Below are positions 11,835 to 24,540 of a DNA stretch of 64,000 bases, one piece after another (within the stretch, counting starts at the first letter, position 1; each line of letters opens with the position of its first letter). The DNA comes from Membranipora membranacea. Taxonomy: Eukaryota > Bryozoa > Gymnolaemata > Cheilostomatida > Membraniporidae. The notes below the pieces were generated by a model. That model made no database searches and was not told the DNA's origin. It saw nothing but the letters and a program-made list of their open reading frames with translations. The position numbers and the translations under genes are program-made. The DNA lies in contig OU612067.1 of assembly GCA_914767715.1 (NCBI GenBank), positions 27,628,162-27,692,161 of the forward strand. Reading direction: 5' to 3'.

Positions 11835-13716
11835 AATTTGATTTAGTTTCCTTCAGCTATCGGTAGTTACAACAACAATCACCATACACAGGTGGGGAGC
11901 AATTGGCTGCCCAAATCTTGGTTTTTGTTCCCTGGATCATGACAATGACGATCTCTATAATAGCTCACAAACAAAACTACTTTCAAATATAATGATGAGT
12001 GACCGTAGCAGTTTTCATTGGTTGTGAATGGGTTAATATTTCTGGAAGATTTACACGGACAATAACAGAGAAAAAGCCTATATTACATTGATGTCATGGC
12101 ATTCAGTTGCACCAAATGAGTGACTATTTATGGAAAGTGTAGTATGTAGTCTAGTGAAATATATGCTAGACTGAGATTTATGCAATTATTTGTTAATGAT
12201 GGAAGGAAAACCCCACCAAATTTGTGTGCATATTTATCTACTTATAAATGGTTCCTAGACTGTGTTTGGGATTGGTGACACACCCCATCAGCAGGATGAT
12301 TTTGAGAGCTATTATGTTTAGGATTTTGGGCTAGCTTAAATAGACTTGACTTTGATTATGTATACATTTTTCTTTCTGTAATTCGGTAATTGAATGATGA
12401 AAGAAACTGTTGGCAATATTGCTTCAGATTTTATGAATTGTATGTATGGTTCAGTCATCAGTCTGGCCAGGTCCAAAACAAAATGGTTTACAGCTTTTTG
12501 CATTTGAATGTCAAAATTATATTGTATTGAAACTTTAAAAACTCTATTCTATTTGGTTGGCTATGACGGACTTAGTTTAGGAAGCAGCTTGTTAGCTAGT
12601 TTGATCAACATGTCAGACCTCCATAGATCCAAACATCGCATAAAGTGTCAGTTGCAGTCATCCAACTTACTTTTAGGCTCCATGAAGCTGTACAGTACAG
12701 TACTTCATGTACGGAGATTCGCCTGAGGAGACTGATGAGCGTTTACGGTTACCCTCAGCCTACAAAGACAGTTGAATAAGATTATTGGGTCGAAAATGGC
12801 ACATAACTTTATGCTCATGACGTTTACTTTATGTTGTTCATACTGTCTTTGTGTCTTGTAGACGGGTATTGCCATACCAACAGTCACAGCAATGCTTTCA
12901 AGCCAAGCCACTACTTCCTTCCTTGCATATGAGGGAAAAGGGAGCACCATGATAGATTATTCATTGTCACAAATGATAACAGCAAGAAAAATAACACTAG
13001 GTTCAACCACTACTCTTATCACCTTCCTGAAAATACTACACTTACATACACCTGTTCATTCATCATGATAATGGTGATTTTTACTCACCATAATAATGGC
13101 TAACTGGCTATAGTTGAAGAGTCAGAGTTTTGTAGCAGTATATTGGTGCTTCTTACACTACAGAATCATGTATGATAGGTATATGAGTATCTCTTCTGTC
13201 ATCATTGATTGAAGTGGTGTTTGATGTGATGTGTGATTTACTCTATTGCAAAGTTACATAGCCATGCTTTTTGAGGAATTGTTTATCTTAGGAGTGAATC
13301 ATAACAGGATATTATTACTCCTCACAATATATCACATTAATGTCAAGGAAAAGTTTACGGAAGTGTATTTGTGGAATATTATTGATTTTCATATAAAGTT
13401 GGAGGTTTTATTAATTATTTTTCATAATATTAACGATATTGTTCGCAATATAAGACATGAATACGTGAGCAGTGATTTGGGATTCCGGAATCCCTAATGC
13501 CTGTTACAGGGGGAGACAACTCTAATAGAAGTGCCCATGGTTATGTTCTCTATCCCCAGAGGGCTGTCGTACGGAAAGATAGAGACTATTAGTTTAGTCT
13601 GTCTTTGCGCTCTCTGTCATCACTGTCACTGTCCGGAGCCCCACCAAACATTGCACCAGATCTGCGTCTCTTGGGCGCAGGGTGGTCAATTTGGTTTGTA
13701 ATCGGTGTCACATCAG
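11835..13716. other. Intergenic, no gene supported
   Basis: Short ORFs on both strands (for example 12950-12705 minus and 13246-13497 plus) lack motifs or splice context. A short palindrome, gggattccggaatccc, lies at about 13480-13497. Confidence 0.4.
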
Positions 13717-14031
13717 TCACGTCTGTGGTTTTCTTAGGCCTCTTTTTGGTGGCCGAAGGACAAAACTTTGGTTAGGTTGATCAAGGAGTTTGAGAAAGGA
13801 GTGGAAACGGCCTCTCATTTCAAATTGTTGTTTGTCTCCACTGGTAATTGTCCTCTTTTTGTCAGCAAAGGTTTTTTCATGACCACAGCCAATCAGAGCA
13901 GAGACTGCAGAGAGTGACTTCCTGCCAAAAAGAAGTACAACTTGAGTTGCTGTAATAATTTTGATGAACTGTCCAATCAGCAAGAGCATAGTTGTGAAAT
14001 CCCATTTATCAAGATGGGTCATACATGACAA
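13717..14031 (-). other. Unrecognised small ORF
   Basis: A 104-codon open frame contains LDKWDFTTMLLLIGQFIKII, a hydrophobic stretch, then a basic Phe-rich end (RGRFHSFLKLLDQPN). It is downstream of, and on the same strand as, the hAT transposase. It could be a terminal exon of an unrelated gene or chance. No family is recognised. Confidence 0.22.
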
Positions 14032-14725
14032 GTAGGCAGAGCCAGAAATCTGGAGGTCTCCGCGGACGAACTCTCAACCCGTACCTCGGAACATTTCCGT
14101 CGTCGCTTATCATAATTCTGAGCTAGAACTTGTGTGGCCACTCATATGTCATTTTACAAATGATATAGTTGTATTTTATTGGACTTAGAGAAGGGACAGC
14201 CATACGACAGTGGTAGGGTAGGCAAATATATCGACAAGCAGTTAAGGTAATATATATTGGTATATGTACAGAGCAAAATATAGTCCCAGATGACTTGCAT
14301 GGAAGGGATACACAAATGAGTGAAAATACTGAAAGAATTAGCTAAAATGTGGTAGAAAAGGCAAATGAGGCTCTTAGGTTAAACACGGGATAAAATGGTA
14401 TACATCATGGCATCACTTTTGGCATGAGCACAGAGTTGAACATAGACATATAGGTACGGGTGTGTAGCTAATGAAAACAAGAAATATATTGAGTTGTTAG
14501 ACTGGTTGACATCAAGGATTGAGGTAGAACATGTATAACCTGCCATAAATGAGCTATGAGTATTGATGCTGATGGACGATAATTTTAACACTAAAATAGT
14601 TAGAACTTTTGTATGACTTATATATATGAGGCACTGGATGAATGATGCTTGATAACTGATATGGGAAAATATAATTTACTTGATGGATGGACTGAGTTAA
14701 AAGCTTTTTAGTATTAATACATCAA

Positions 14726-17700
14726 TTATTCAGGCTTCTCATACTGCATGTTGTGATTCATAGCAGCCTTTTTGATGCTGCAAAGAAGCTGATCGTCATA
14801 CTTGGTGTAGTAGCAGCAGCCGTCCATATTTACTTTCACAGATAGCAAGCTAGTTAGGGTGTCTTGTCCTAGCTGTGAACGCTCATCACTATATACTTTT
14901 TTCAACATTGAAAACAGGCGTTCGCTGGCAGCATTACTATGAGGCACACTCATTAGAGCCATCATCATGGTTGAGAGGTGAGGCTTTGATGTTGCAGCCT
15001 TTCCCCAATACTCCTCGATATCTGTGTCAGCACATACCTCGTCTTCAGTTAGAAGTTCCAACCACTCGTCCTCAATATCATCTGAGTGATCCTGATAGCC
15101 AAGAGCATTCGCTAATGACAGAACTTGAGAAATACTGTAAGAGGTTCTCTTTGAAGGCTTGACCATTGGAGCAAACTCCAGGACTTCATTTGATAATGGA
15201 AATACTGAGAGCATCTTTGCCACACTGGCCTCTAGGAATCGTCGAGCATTGCTACAAGTATAATAAGAAAAATTGATAGCTGCATGTATGACTTCATTTT
15301 GCTTTATAGAGGTATCAATGCTGTCAACAATGAACTAAACATTTAGTTCATTGCTGTCAACAATTTTTATCAACCAATTTGGTATCAGATTTGTTGTTGT
15401 CTTCTACTTTTACAAGGTCAGACAATCTCTCCTAGATTTAATTAAATCTATGTATCAAATGACATGGATCTATCAGCAAGTAAAATGTTTATTTCAAAAT
15501 TTACTTCTAGAATTTATCGTCATCACTACCACATACCTGTAAAAGTCAGCAACTTGGGCCTCACTGAGTGTGTCATCCTCCAGTGCTACAAGAGAAGTCC
15601 GAGCCTTCGTGCCAATACCTAGATCCATGTCTGAAACCTGTAGTGCCCTATCCGTGTGCTCTACATTCCGGAAGGAGGAGAGTTCAGCAGCAGGAATATA
15701 TAGGGCCATGATCTTTTTGATCAGCTTCTTCATCTCCGAGTGAAGATCGGTTATTATGAGTTCATCCGTCTAATAATTAAAATTGGAAATACGATTATTA
15801 TTATCTCAGAGAGTAAACAATACAATTACATCTTGTTGATGACCATGACATGGAAAGGAGCCGAGTAACCATAAGCTATGTCAATATTATTTTTTCTCAA
15901 GTCATTGATATTAATATCACATTCAGGTCCATGAAATCTCCTCACAATCTACCACAGCATCCCAAGGAAGTGGGTTAAACTAAATTACCTGAAATGTTGA
16001 GTTGAACTTGTTGAATTTGACGAGCACGTGGCAGACAAAATTTACCCATGGTAAAGTAGCTGGGTCCTGTAGAGAGCTGTGTATGGTTCCGATCTTGCTT
16101 CTTGGTTTTTCAGCATCCTTCTGGGATGCGAAATAACTCTTAACAGCTTCATATTGCTCTATGAGTCTCGTTAGGCACTTGTGCATACTCAGCCAACGCG
16201 TTGGGCTGTGCTTGAGCAGCTTCTTCTGCTCGCATCCCCCAAAATCCTGAAACTCTTTGAGTAAGTCTGTCCTTTTAGAGCTACAATAAACAAGTCATTC
16301 ACAAGATGTTATGGATCGATTTATCTTTGACATTTTCAGTTGAGTTAATTAATTTGAAGTAACAGCAAAAAGTGTCGCTGTGACAACAATATTTAGTTTA
16401 GAATCAACACTGATCTCAGATCAAAACAAACACAGATATGATAATCATTTTTATGTTTAGACATCTGCATAACAAAAATTACCTCATGTTGAAATGAGTG
16501 CTGATATCACAGAGCAGGTCATTGAGATTGATCGGGGAGAGTTTGAGTGCAGCACCGACAGCCAGATTGGCTAGATGACATATGCATCCTACATCGACAA
16601 CATCAGGTGCCACCTGTCTAATCTTGGCTATCAAGCCCGACTTCTGGCCCTTCATAGCAGAACAGTTGTCACTGTTAAACGATTTGACATTGCTCCAGGG
16701 TATTTTACGCTGTCTGAAAAAAAAAACCGGAATAATCCATAACTGTTAGGAACAGATACATTACATAAATTTCATTAGTTGAATATTGACAATCATAATT
16801 TTAGGACTGCTAAGTTGGCACATTGAAAAGTGAATAGAACCACAGGTCAACACAATGCAGTTATAATTAAGGTAAACACACAGTTGGCTGAATGAAAGTA
16901 CTCTGTTCAATTTATCATAACAACATAGAAACATGAAAGGCAAGGGATTAGAGGATTAGTCAAACTACTATGCTCTGCCAGCTAGTATCAAACTAATGCA
17001 GTGAGTGTAATGTAAATACAGCAAATGGGGTGTCAAATCTAGATTTATATGGGTGACAAATGATACCGACTATCATAGGGATCTATGTTTGTCTACAGCT
17101 GTTTGACCTCAAAACGTTCAAAGAATGTTCCCAGGATTATTACATTAAGTGGGCCTCTTGATAGCCATCTTTCGTTCCGCAGACATAAAGTTGATCTGAT
17201 AACCTTCAGTATAGTATACTAACCTGAACACCTGGTCAACGGTATCAAAGAGGTTTTGACCAGTTCCCGAATTGCAGATTGGCATATCTATGAATTTTGT
17301 CTTGACGGAGCTGAGCTTGACATCGTATACTCTGGCGAGAATCACTAGCTGTTTGTTGTCTCCTCGATCGTTAGACTCATCTAACATCAGTCCAAATGGC
17401 TGTGTCCGTAGTATGTCAGTAACCTCTTCGTTTTGCCTTGGTGCTAACGCTTCTGTAACATGAAGGATTTAACTGTGGTTAGGGTACACACATCAATACC
17501 TTGATTTTTGAATAGACTGTTAAATCATGAAACAGAACTTGCTGCTTATATCTTTTTATTGTTATCCAAAATCAAGTCGAATAAATCAATGATTAATCTA
17601 CAGAAAAGGTCCGATCAACATTCAACTCATCATTGAATTGAACACATAGTCCTAGTCCTCAAGGTAAGCCTAGACGATACTGAGTAACAAGGCCCAACAA

Positions 17701-18480
17701 TCATTGAATTGCTCACCTTTCACAATAGCAGTCGTTTTTGTTCTCCCTGAGCTAAACTTCTCTGCAATCTTACTGTCCGGAAGCATCTCACGTGTTAGCT
17801 TTGTGAAGTGGTCAGCGAGTGAGAGGGACAGGTTATGTTTTGCTACCAGTGACGCAAACATCCCTTCAGCTTTAGCTACCTAAAACATAGCAACAATATA
17901 AATGATTGAATTGATGCACTTTTTTCAGGTTGACCTCATTGAATACATGACCTAGTGTCTAGTGAAGCCCAACCAAACATAGCTAGACTAGACTATTGTA
18001 ATTAGTGCTTTCCTTTACATATTGACTGACTGGCCCTTCTTTTTTCCTCAAAAATAAATGTTGGTTAACGAATAGAAGTCCAAACTCCAAACTATAGCAG
18101 TTAGTAGTTGGCTAAAGTAAATCAAGAAGAAAGGAAGTAGGCCTAAGCAAGTTCCAGCTTCAAATTTAGTTTTAGTAAAGTTTGGAAAATCTATCACTCA
18201 CCTTAGTCTGTAGTTCTCCTTGGAGAAAATGACCTGCAATCCCTGGAGTGCCTGATATGGATCTGGCTATCCTCTTATGTTTATCTGAGCCTATATGATG
18301 TTTAAGATCATTTTTACCTCCATGAGCTATTTTAATGTCTGATTTGCAGTATGTGCAAAGTGCATACAAGTCTCCATTTTTTGATGGCTGAATGAATTTG
18401 TACAGCTTTTCATACTCTTTGCTGTACTTGCAGTCATACTTTGGTTTCTGTCGTTTCCTTGGAGGACTGGCACTGGCCAT
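14726..18480 (-). CDS. Intact seven-exon hAT transposase with BED-type zinc finger
   Basis: Seven minus-strand exons join with matching phases: 18480-18202, 17879-17717, 17452-17224, 16713-16483, 16280-15989, 15769-15537 and 15251-14726. Their lengths sum to 1953 bp, giving 650 residues and a stop, with no internal stop or frameshift. Exon 1 has a BED-like finger, CTYCKSDIK followed by HHIGSDKHKRI. Exon 3 has FGLMLDESNDRG, with the likely first catalytic Asp. Exon 4 has NVKSFNSDNCSAMKG, with the likely second. Exon 5 has SPTRWLSM, a hAT signature. The last exon has SVPHSNAASERLFSMLKK, the hAT C-terminal dimerisation block with the likely catalytic Glu. hAT enzymes cut and paste DNA and leave 8-bp duplications. 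Terminal repeats were not identified, so this may be an active element, a recently dead one, or a domesticated gene. Confidence 0.85.
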
Positions 18481-18603
18481 CAGATCAGATGGAGATTAAA
18501 TTCAAGAAAATGTTCAAAGTTGTGAGAGAGAAGTGTGTCTTGCCTTGTCAGTCTGTCAATCTGAAATGAGTTTCCCAGTGTGGAAAAACCCGCTCACCTA
18601 GGA

Positions 18604-18850
18604 CACTAGTCTGAGAATAAGTCTGTTTTCAAATTATTAACAGAGGATAGTTTGATTTTTTATTTGTATGTAAAATATTTTGAGACTAACATCAATTTTA
18701 TCTGTGGAGGTAGGAAAATATGAAAATATGATTCCTAGTCTGGGAATACGACTGTTTTCAAACTATTATCTTAGCAGAGCTTGATCTTTATTTGTATGTA
18801 AAATAGTTTGAGACTAACATCAATCTTATCTGTGGAGGTAGGAAAATATT
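18604..18850. repeat. Two-copy tandem repeat, ~125 bp
   Basis: Two adjacent copies share ctgttttcaaa, tttatttgtatgtaaaata and gagactaacatcaat, ending in tctgtggaggtaggaaaata. They lie just upstream of the hAT gene start and could include its promoter region; that is only positional. Confidence 0.85.
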
Positions 18851-19629
18851 ATAGCCACTCTGCAAAAGTAAGCTGAAAAAATTTTCTGAGTAAAGGAAGC
18901 TGAAAAAAGGGAGGAAAATGGGAGATAGGGAGCAGAAGGGAGGGACCCCTAAAAACTGGGAGGCTCCCGGCCAAATCGAGAGACTTGTCATGTATGAGAT
19001 GGGTTCTACCCCAAATTTCCTAAAGTGTTTGAACCTCTTGAAAAGAAACTAAACTAAGTAGCAGAGAGATATAGATAGCACTCAGGTATAGTCCATGTTT
19101 CAAACTATAGTCTAGTTTTACCTGGGATTCCAAAGCCCTCTGCTACTCATATGAGAAGGGAAAGTTTCACTGCAGACATGGCCATAAATTTGCCTCATAA
19201 TTTGGTAATCAATGGCGGTTTTCATCAGTCAAATGTGGTATGTTATGCCTCCCATTGTCACTTAGGTGTTAGAAAGGGCTTATTTAAGTACTTTCACTAC
19301 TTTTATCTGGTCTAAGTTCCTCACATGGTTTTTAAATGGTGAATGAATGATTTAATTTCAGTCTCTCTATCCCCCATCAAACATTTGCATTGGAATTATA
19401 ATTCAATACCCTGCAAAAGTGGTTACTATATTACTAGCTATGTCTCATCTACACTTGTGGTGATTTACATCATGATATATTGTCTCTGGGTGTCTGAATA
19501 TACCATTGAGTAAACATGTCAAATATTTTAATAATTTTCAACTGGAGACAGACATATAAAAAGACTGAGGACTTAAATGAATTTTAATGGAGGGACCATA
19601 TTAGTACAACCCTTGGAAACAGCCTTGTT
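18851..19629. other. Intergenic, no gene seen
   Basis: No supported ORF or repeat was noted between the tandem repeat and the pogo-type transposase remnant. Confidence 0.4.
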
Positions 19630-20728
19630 AAGTCACAGGCTACATTTCCTTTCCACTCCCTCTCTGTAACTCCCTGGGTTGATCATCCGCAGCAGTAGCC
19701 TCTTCTCTTTCCCCAGTGAGATGTTCAGCGGGCATGAAAACATCATCAGTGAAAATATCATTTTTGTAAGGATATATTCCCGTAGCCTTGAATCCACTGA
19801 TGATGTAAGGAATGGTCATGCTTCACCTGCCAGCTCTGCCAACTCGTATATGGAAACTTTGCGTCCGATATGGGAGTTCATCCAGTTAGTTGCTGCGTTA
19901 TTGTTGTAACTTTTAAATGGCCCGTACACTGAGACATCTAATGGCTGCATCCGATGGGAACAGTGAGGGGGAAAGGTGATGATGGTGAGACCATTATCCC
20001 TAGCTAAATTCTTTACTTCCAGTGACACATGGCTCCTATGGTTGTCCATAATCAGTAGTGCTTTGTTGGTTTTGCTGACGTTCGTATATTTCATGTAGTG
20101 TGTAAGGGCTATAGGAAACAGTTCCGTGTTTATCCATCCTGACCGAGAGAACCCACCGGGGCTCCTTTCAGCATATATTCCTTGAAATTTACCCTAGGGA
20201 AAATAAAAACGGGTGGAAACACTTGACCCGATGCACCTATGACATTGCACATTTTGAAGAACATCTCCACCTTATCCCTAGTAAACGCCTTCGCGCTTGC
20301 CATGCTTGTTGCCTCAGGTGAGCGCAATGACCTTTATTCCTTTTCCTAAATCCAAGGCACCAGTCCTCCCCTGCAGCTTCATTCGTCTTCCAGCTTTCTG
20401 GCACTACCATATTAACAGATTTTGCATATTCATAAGCAAGTTCACGAGTTTTCAATAGACTGAGGTCATGAAATATGTTGCAACTGTCAATGATATGTTT
20501 GGTTAGTAGCCTTTCTTGTTCTGGGGTAAATATAGGCTTTCCTGTCTTCTTTTTCAGGACCTTTTCCTGACCTTGTTTGTGATACCTCATCAAGGTGTAG
20601 CGACTGATGCTGAATTCCTTGCTAGCTGCGTAGACGGTCATGCCCTTCCTTACTGCCTCCAATGCCACGTTGTGCTCATCGTCTGTAAAACTGGCACGAT
20701 CTGTGGTTCTGGGTCTTGAGCGGGGCAT
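19630..20728 (-). pseudogene. Pogo/Tigger-type transposase, broken
   Basis: The minus strand starts with ATG at 20728 and a Psq-type helix-turn-helix (VYAASKEFSISRYTLMRYHK), then a CENPB-like helix region and WCLGFRKRN. After a frameshift it reads EATSMASAKAFTRDKVEMFF. It then jumps to FPPVFIFPRVNFKEYML, so the usual segment between them, which holds the first catalytic Asp, is missing. After another frameshift, LLIMDNHRSHVS supplies the second Asp and PPHCSHRMQPLDVSVYGP is the usual C-terminal block of DDE_1 enzymes. GFKATGIYPYKNDIFTDD follows in a third frame to about 19640. The copy cannot make an enzyme. The pattern is clear for the pogo/jerky group. Confidence 0.85.
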
Positions 20729-20875
20729 TATCTAAAGGAAACGAATAAAAATATCATTGAGAACTAATTCACAATTTATACTTTTAGAATAACATATTTA
20801 AAGTAATCATCACTCTATGGGAATCTTGACTTCAATATTCCTCATGACTCTGTATTATATTTCACTACACCACCC

Positions 20876-21295
20876 ATGCGAGGTAATATGCACCCAATAG
20901 GTGCAAATTACCTCACCAGCAATTTTTTCAGATTTTGTTTTTCTGAAGCGCACCCAAGATGTCAGAGATAGAAGTCCTTTCATACACCAACAGTCAACAT
21001 ATCAATGTCTAACATGAGTGCAGAATCACATCCTAATTCAATCGCTAAGGGGTATAAAGTTTACTCACCAAATTGCAGAAAAAATTACTTTGTTTGCTGA
21101 TTTTCACTTTTTAGCTCTTCATTCAGCCATGCTGGTTACAAATGGAAAAATTGCAATTGCACAAAGTAGTTCAGCACTCCAGAATAACATTTGATTTGAT
21201 TGGCTACTGAAAATGTGCAGTAATTTTCCCAAAAAGCTGTAGGTGCGTATTACCCCTTAGGCTCAAATTACCCCGGCCTCCCCTACTTAGTGGGT
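20876..21295. repeat. ATTACC-rich inverted motifs near the pogo remnant
   Basis: An imperfect palindrome at about 20880-20920 (gaggtaat ... attacctc) and a second cluster near 21243-21290 (gtattacccc, aaattacccc) repeat a GGTAAT core. This core is common in terminal repeats of pogo-like elements, so the cluster upstream of the transposase may be part of a terminus. No matching end was found on the other side. Confidence 0.4.
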
Positions 21296-22530
21296 AGACT
21301 TGCTGGAGTAGTTGATTTGTCCTTTTACTGTCGTTACCAGCTAAGTTGATGAATACCTTTTTTCACCTCTTTTTTTCTCTTCATTCCCGTCGGGACAATT
21401 CCCATGTTCAAATTATGGGTGATTTCATTCTTAAAGTTTGTATGATGACTCACTAGCCTTTCTATTTGAACAGGACACAAGGTTTTCTTTTTTTCTGTCC
21501 TTGTCAATCGGTTTTTAACATCTCTGAATTTTTTGTTTGAAACCTGGTGTGCAGTTGGTCTTTGCAGTGGAAAGACAATCACAGAGAGCATCATGCTTAC
21601 AGTTCTGATTTGGTTGTTTTATTATGGAGTATCTCAATTTTTGAATATTTCATCTAGTAGAAAGAACAAGTAAAATGCTGTGTAAGTGTTTACACACTTG
21701 GCCACAGTTGGTTTCATGAGCAATTTTTTAATTCAAGGCCACTTTCACTGCATTATCACTTCTTTGTCGGTTAGGGTATCCTTGGTACGGTCAGGATCAA
21801 GCAACCTTATCATTTCTTTCCATAAATGTAGGCCATGTCCTGTGTATCATCACCATCATGGTCCCAAGGTGAGACAAATCAACCTGGGGCTCTGCACCAT
21901 TTTTTACAGTCATTGCTCCACTAAAGGGTGTGTCAAGAAGAAATGGAGCCACTTGGGTGAAAGGGTTGCTTGATTGCTTAGTACAAATATTGAGGGATGA
22001 CTCTGCAATGTCCTCTGCCAATCAATGCAGCCATCCTACGTAGGATCTGTAGGCCACAAATCACAACTTGCTTTTCCTGTCCAAGACCGTCATATTGACA
22101 TCATCATGAGCGGAATGCTACAGTTACTCTTATTGCCATTCGTGATTTCCTTAAGGATACTCAGCCGTTAAGAAAGTCTTTTCATAGATAGCTTCAGCAT
22201 AGTTTTATAGTTCATTTAATTCAATATTTTGCGTGTTACACTGACTTCAGATAGAGACATTTTATGTGATACATTCCAGATGCTGTCAACTTATCATATT
22301 TACAGCTCAATCCTTATTTTCATTATCGATTCAATTTAAGAAAAAAAACACTTATGCGAGAAACTTTTCTTTCAATCATCAGATACATAGACTTGAGTAG
22401 ATGAGCATCTCTATCCTTACTTACATTTAATTATTCCAAGTCCGTTATATAAATACACATTTTATCAAAGATAGTATATTATATTATTATTCTACTCTGT
22501 TGATTAGACAAAAAATGATAAGACAAAAAT

Positions 22531-22535
<5 letters not shown>
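21296..22535. other. Intergenic, no gene supported
   Basis: A minus-strand ORF at 22021-21797 (with VDLSHLGTMMVMIHRTW) has fair composition but no recognised motif. Otherwise I see nothing here. Confidence 0.3.

Positions 22536-22572
<37 letters not shown>
22536..22572. repeat. (AT)n microsatellite
   Basis: An uninterrupted run of about 18 AT dinucleotides. Confidence 0.97.
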
Positions 22573-22576
<4 letters not shown>

Positions 22577-22840
22577 TTGATAACTGAAACAAAATGATGA
22601 AGTGAGATCAAGTTGAGTAATAAAAATGGTAGTAGACGATTGTTATGATTGCACAAAAAAAATAATATGACATAACATGTTATAATACTTGTTAATTGCA
22701 ACAAAAATGATGCGGTGAGATCGAGTTGGGTCATAGAAATGGTAGTAGACGATTGTTATGATTGCACAAAAAAGTAATAAGACAAAACATGGTATATTTA
22801 TAATACTTGTTAATTGCAACAAAATGATGTGGTGATGAAC
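22573..22840. repeat. ~117-bp tandem repeat, about 2.3 copies
   Basis: Two full copies (about 22573-22688 and 22689-22806) and a partial third share acaaaatgatg, gagatc, ggtagtagacgattgtta and tgattgcacaaaa. The array abuts the (AT)n run on one side and the palindrome at 22858 on the other. Confidence 0.85.
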
Positions 22841-22857
22841 AAAAGTGGTTTGATTAT

Positions 22858-22909
22858 AATAGAGTCGTCTACCATCATGATTATAATCATGATGGTAGAC
22901 GACTCTATT
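22858..22909. repeat. Perfect 52-bp palindrome
   Basis: Each arm is 26 bp and there is no spacer. The left arm starts aatagagtcgtctaccatca and the centre is attataat. The arm shares gtagacga with the flanking tandem unit, so it probably arose from an inverted duplication of that unit. It would form a cruciform or hairpin. Confidence 0.95.
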
Positions 22910-23075
22910 GACGGTACAAAAATGATAAGATAAAAGTCAGCCGTATTATAATTTCTTGGTGAAGTTTAATGTGTTTAAATGTTGAGATTAAGTGTGTAAG
23001 AATGGATGTTGAAAGCTAACAATTGATATAAAGTTAATCAATATCAGGGACAACAAAATGATTACTTATACCCTC

Positions 23076-24166
23076 CTATCTAGATCTAGACGGGGGTGGA
23101 GGCTGAAGCTGAGACGGGGGAGGAGCTGGGGATTGAGGTACAGGTTTGAAAGAGTTAAAAAAATAATCCCCTTGGGTTTGCATTTCATGCATAGTCGAAT
23201 TTCCAAATGCCAGCTGTTGAGGAGCAAGGCCTCTGTTTGGTTGCTGCTGTCTCGGGGTGTGAGGTGGTGGCATGGTTGGTGTTTGACTTGGTGTCTGGCG
23301 AGTAGGTTGGTTAATTTGTCTTACAAGCCCTGTCAACATCGTTGTCATATGCTGGAACATCTGGCGTTGTTGCAGCTCCAGCATCTGCTCCTGGAGAGTG
23401 TTGATGTGCGAGGTTCTTTGTTGTTCAAGAACCTTCAATATCTCGCTGAGTGATGGTTCTTCTTCTTCAGCTGATCTCTGTCGCTTTATAGCTGGGCCAT
23501 TTGACGACCCTGAGGCACTGCTGCTGGGTCGTGAGCTTGGCTCTGTCTCGGACATTCTACTGTCTGGTCTAGTCTAGTCGTAGCCACACACTGGCTTGTT
23601 GATGCTCCGTCAGCTGAAGTACTAGCAAGAGCTAAAAAATAAGAAATAACTTAATTTTAATTTACACAAAACAATTGATGAACTACAATGATACATAGGA
23701 AAATATACAAAGTACATCGCTCTCAGTATTAAGCTGAGTACGAGGTACTGTATGCATGTCTAATAGTCATTACATGCTCTTGTGTATGTAATGTTTGTTC
23801 TAGCTTTAGCATGGCACTGCACCTTTGTATAACAATGACCAAATTTAAAATCAAAGATCTTCATGGCTCTAGAAGACCTGTGTTTCATTAATCAATCTGA
23901 GCGATATAAGATTAGCCTATGTTGAGATTGAAAAAAAACAATGGAATGATACCGCCAGTTCTGATGCATAGAGATAAAGTGATCGTGTTTGTAAGACTAC
24001 ATCAGAACATTAGATCTAGAATCCAAGTTGTAGGCCTACATATCACAGAATAACTTACCATCGTTGTCTTCCACAGCCAAATCTTCGTCAACACTGTTGG
24101 CACAGGGCCGATGTCCCATGGTCTGTTCCATCTCGTCATAAAATAACCAGTCTGATTTTGCGCTCC
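23076..24166 (-). pseudogene. Harbinger-type Myb/SANT accessory protein, partial
   Basis: Two minus-strand exons are visible. Exon 24166-24059 reads SDWLFYDEMEQTMGHRPC and then an acidic tail, resembling the end of the Myb/SANT-like DNA-binding domain carried by PIF/Harbinger elements. The next exon starts at 23631 in phase (ALASTSADGAS). It must shift frame to reach the long reading that begins near 23555. That part has KRQRSAEEEEP, a Gln-rich probable coiled coil (EILKVLEQQRTSHINTLQEQ) and a Pro/Gln-rich end, stopping at 23076. In such elements the protein binds DNA and helps the transposase. The SANT N-terminus upstream was not found, and one frameshift is present. Confidence 0.55.
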
Positions 24167-24426
24167 CTGCATAAGAAAGAACATTGGTTAGTTACAGATA
24201 GGCAACTAACAATTATTTTTTCCTATCGGGTAGAAGAGGGTTGGGTCATTTATTTGTTATTACTGGCTCTCTGTTACTTTTAATACAGGTTAAACATCTG
24301 TTGTTTTCATCTCATGAGCAACAACAAATTAGCTTGGGGCTAGGGTTTAAACATTCAAGATCGTTTTGAGTATTACTATCAGTGATCATTAACATGTGGT
24401 GGTAGGTAACCTGCTACTGAACCATT

Positions 24427-24470
24427 CATATATATATACATATATATATATATAGATATATATATATTAC
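24427..24470. repeat. (TA)n microsatellite, interrupted
   Basis: TA dinucleotides interrupted by C and G (tatatatacatatatatata). Confidence 0.9.
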
Positions 24471-24540
24471 ATATAACTCATCATTGGTGCTGTGAGTGTG
24501 AACAAAATCAAATAAGGAGAACATCTAATAATAAAATTTC

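Noticed and set aside
22504-22734. ORF with a Tyr-Ile repeat as a membrane protein
   Set aside because: The repeat is just the (AT)n microsatellite read as codons.
23058-23453. Plus-strand Leu/Arg-rich ORF opposite the Pro/Gln-rich protein
   Set aside because: It is a shadow frame of the low-complexity minus-strand coding region, with no motif of its own.
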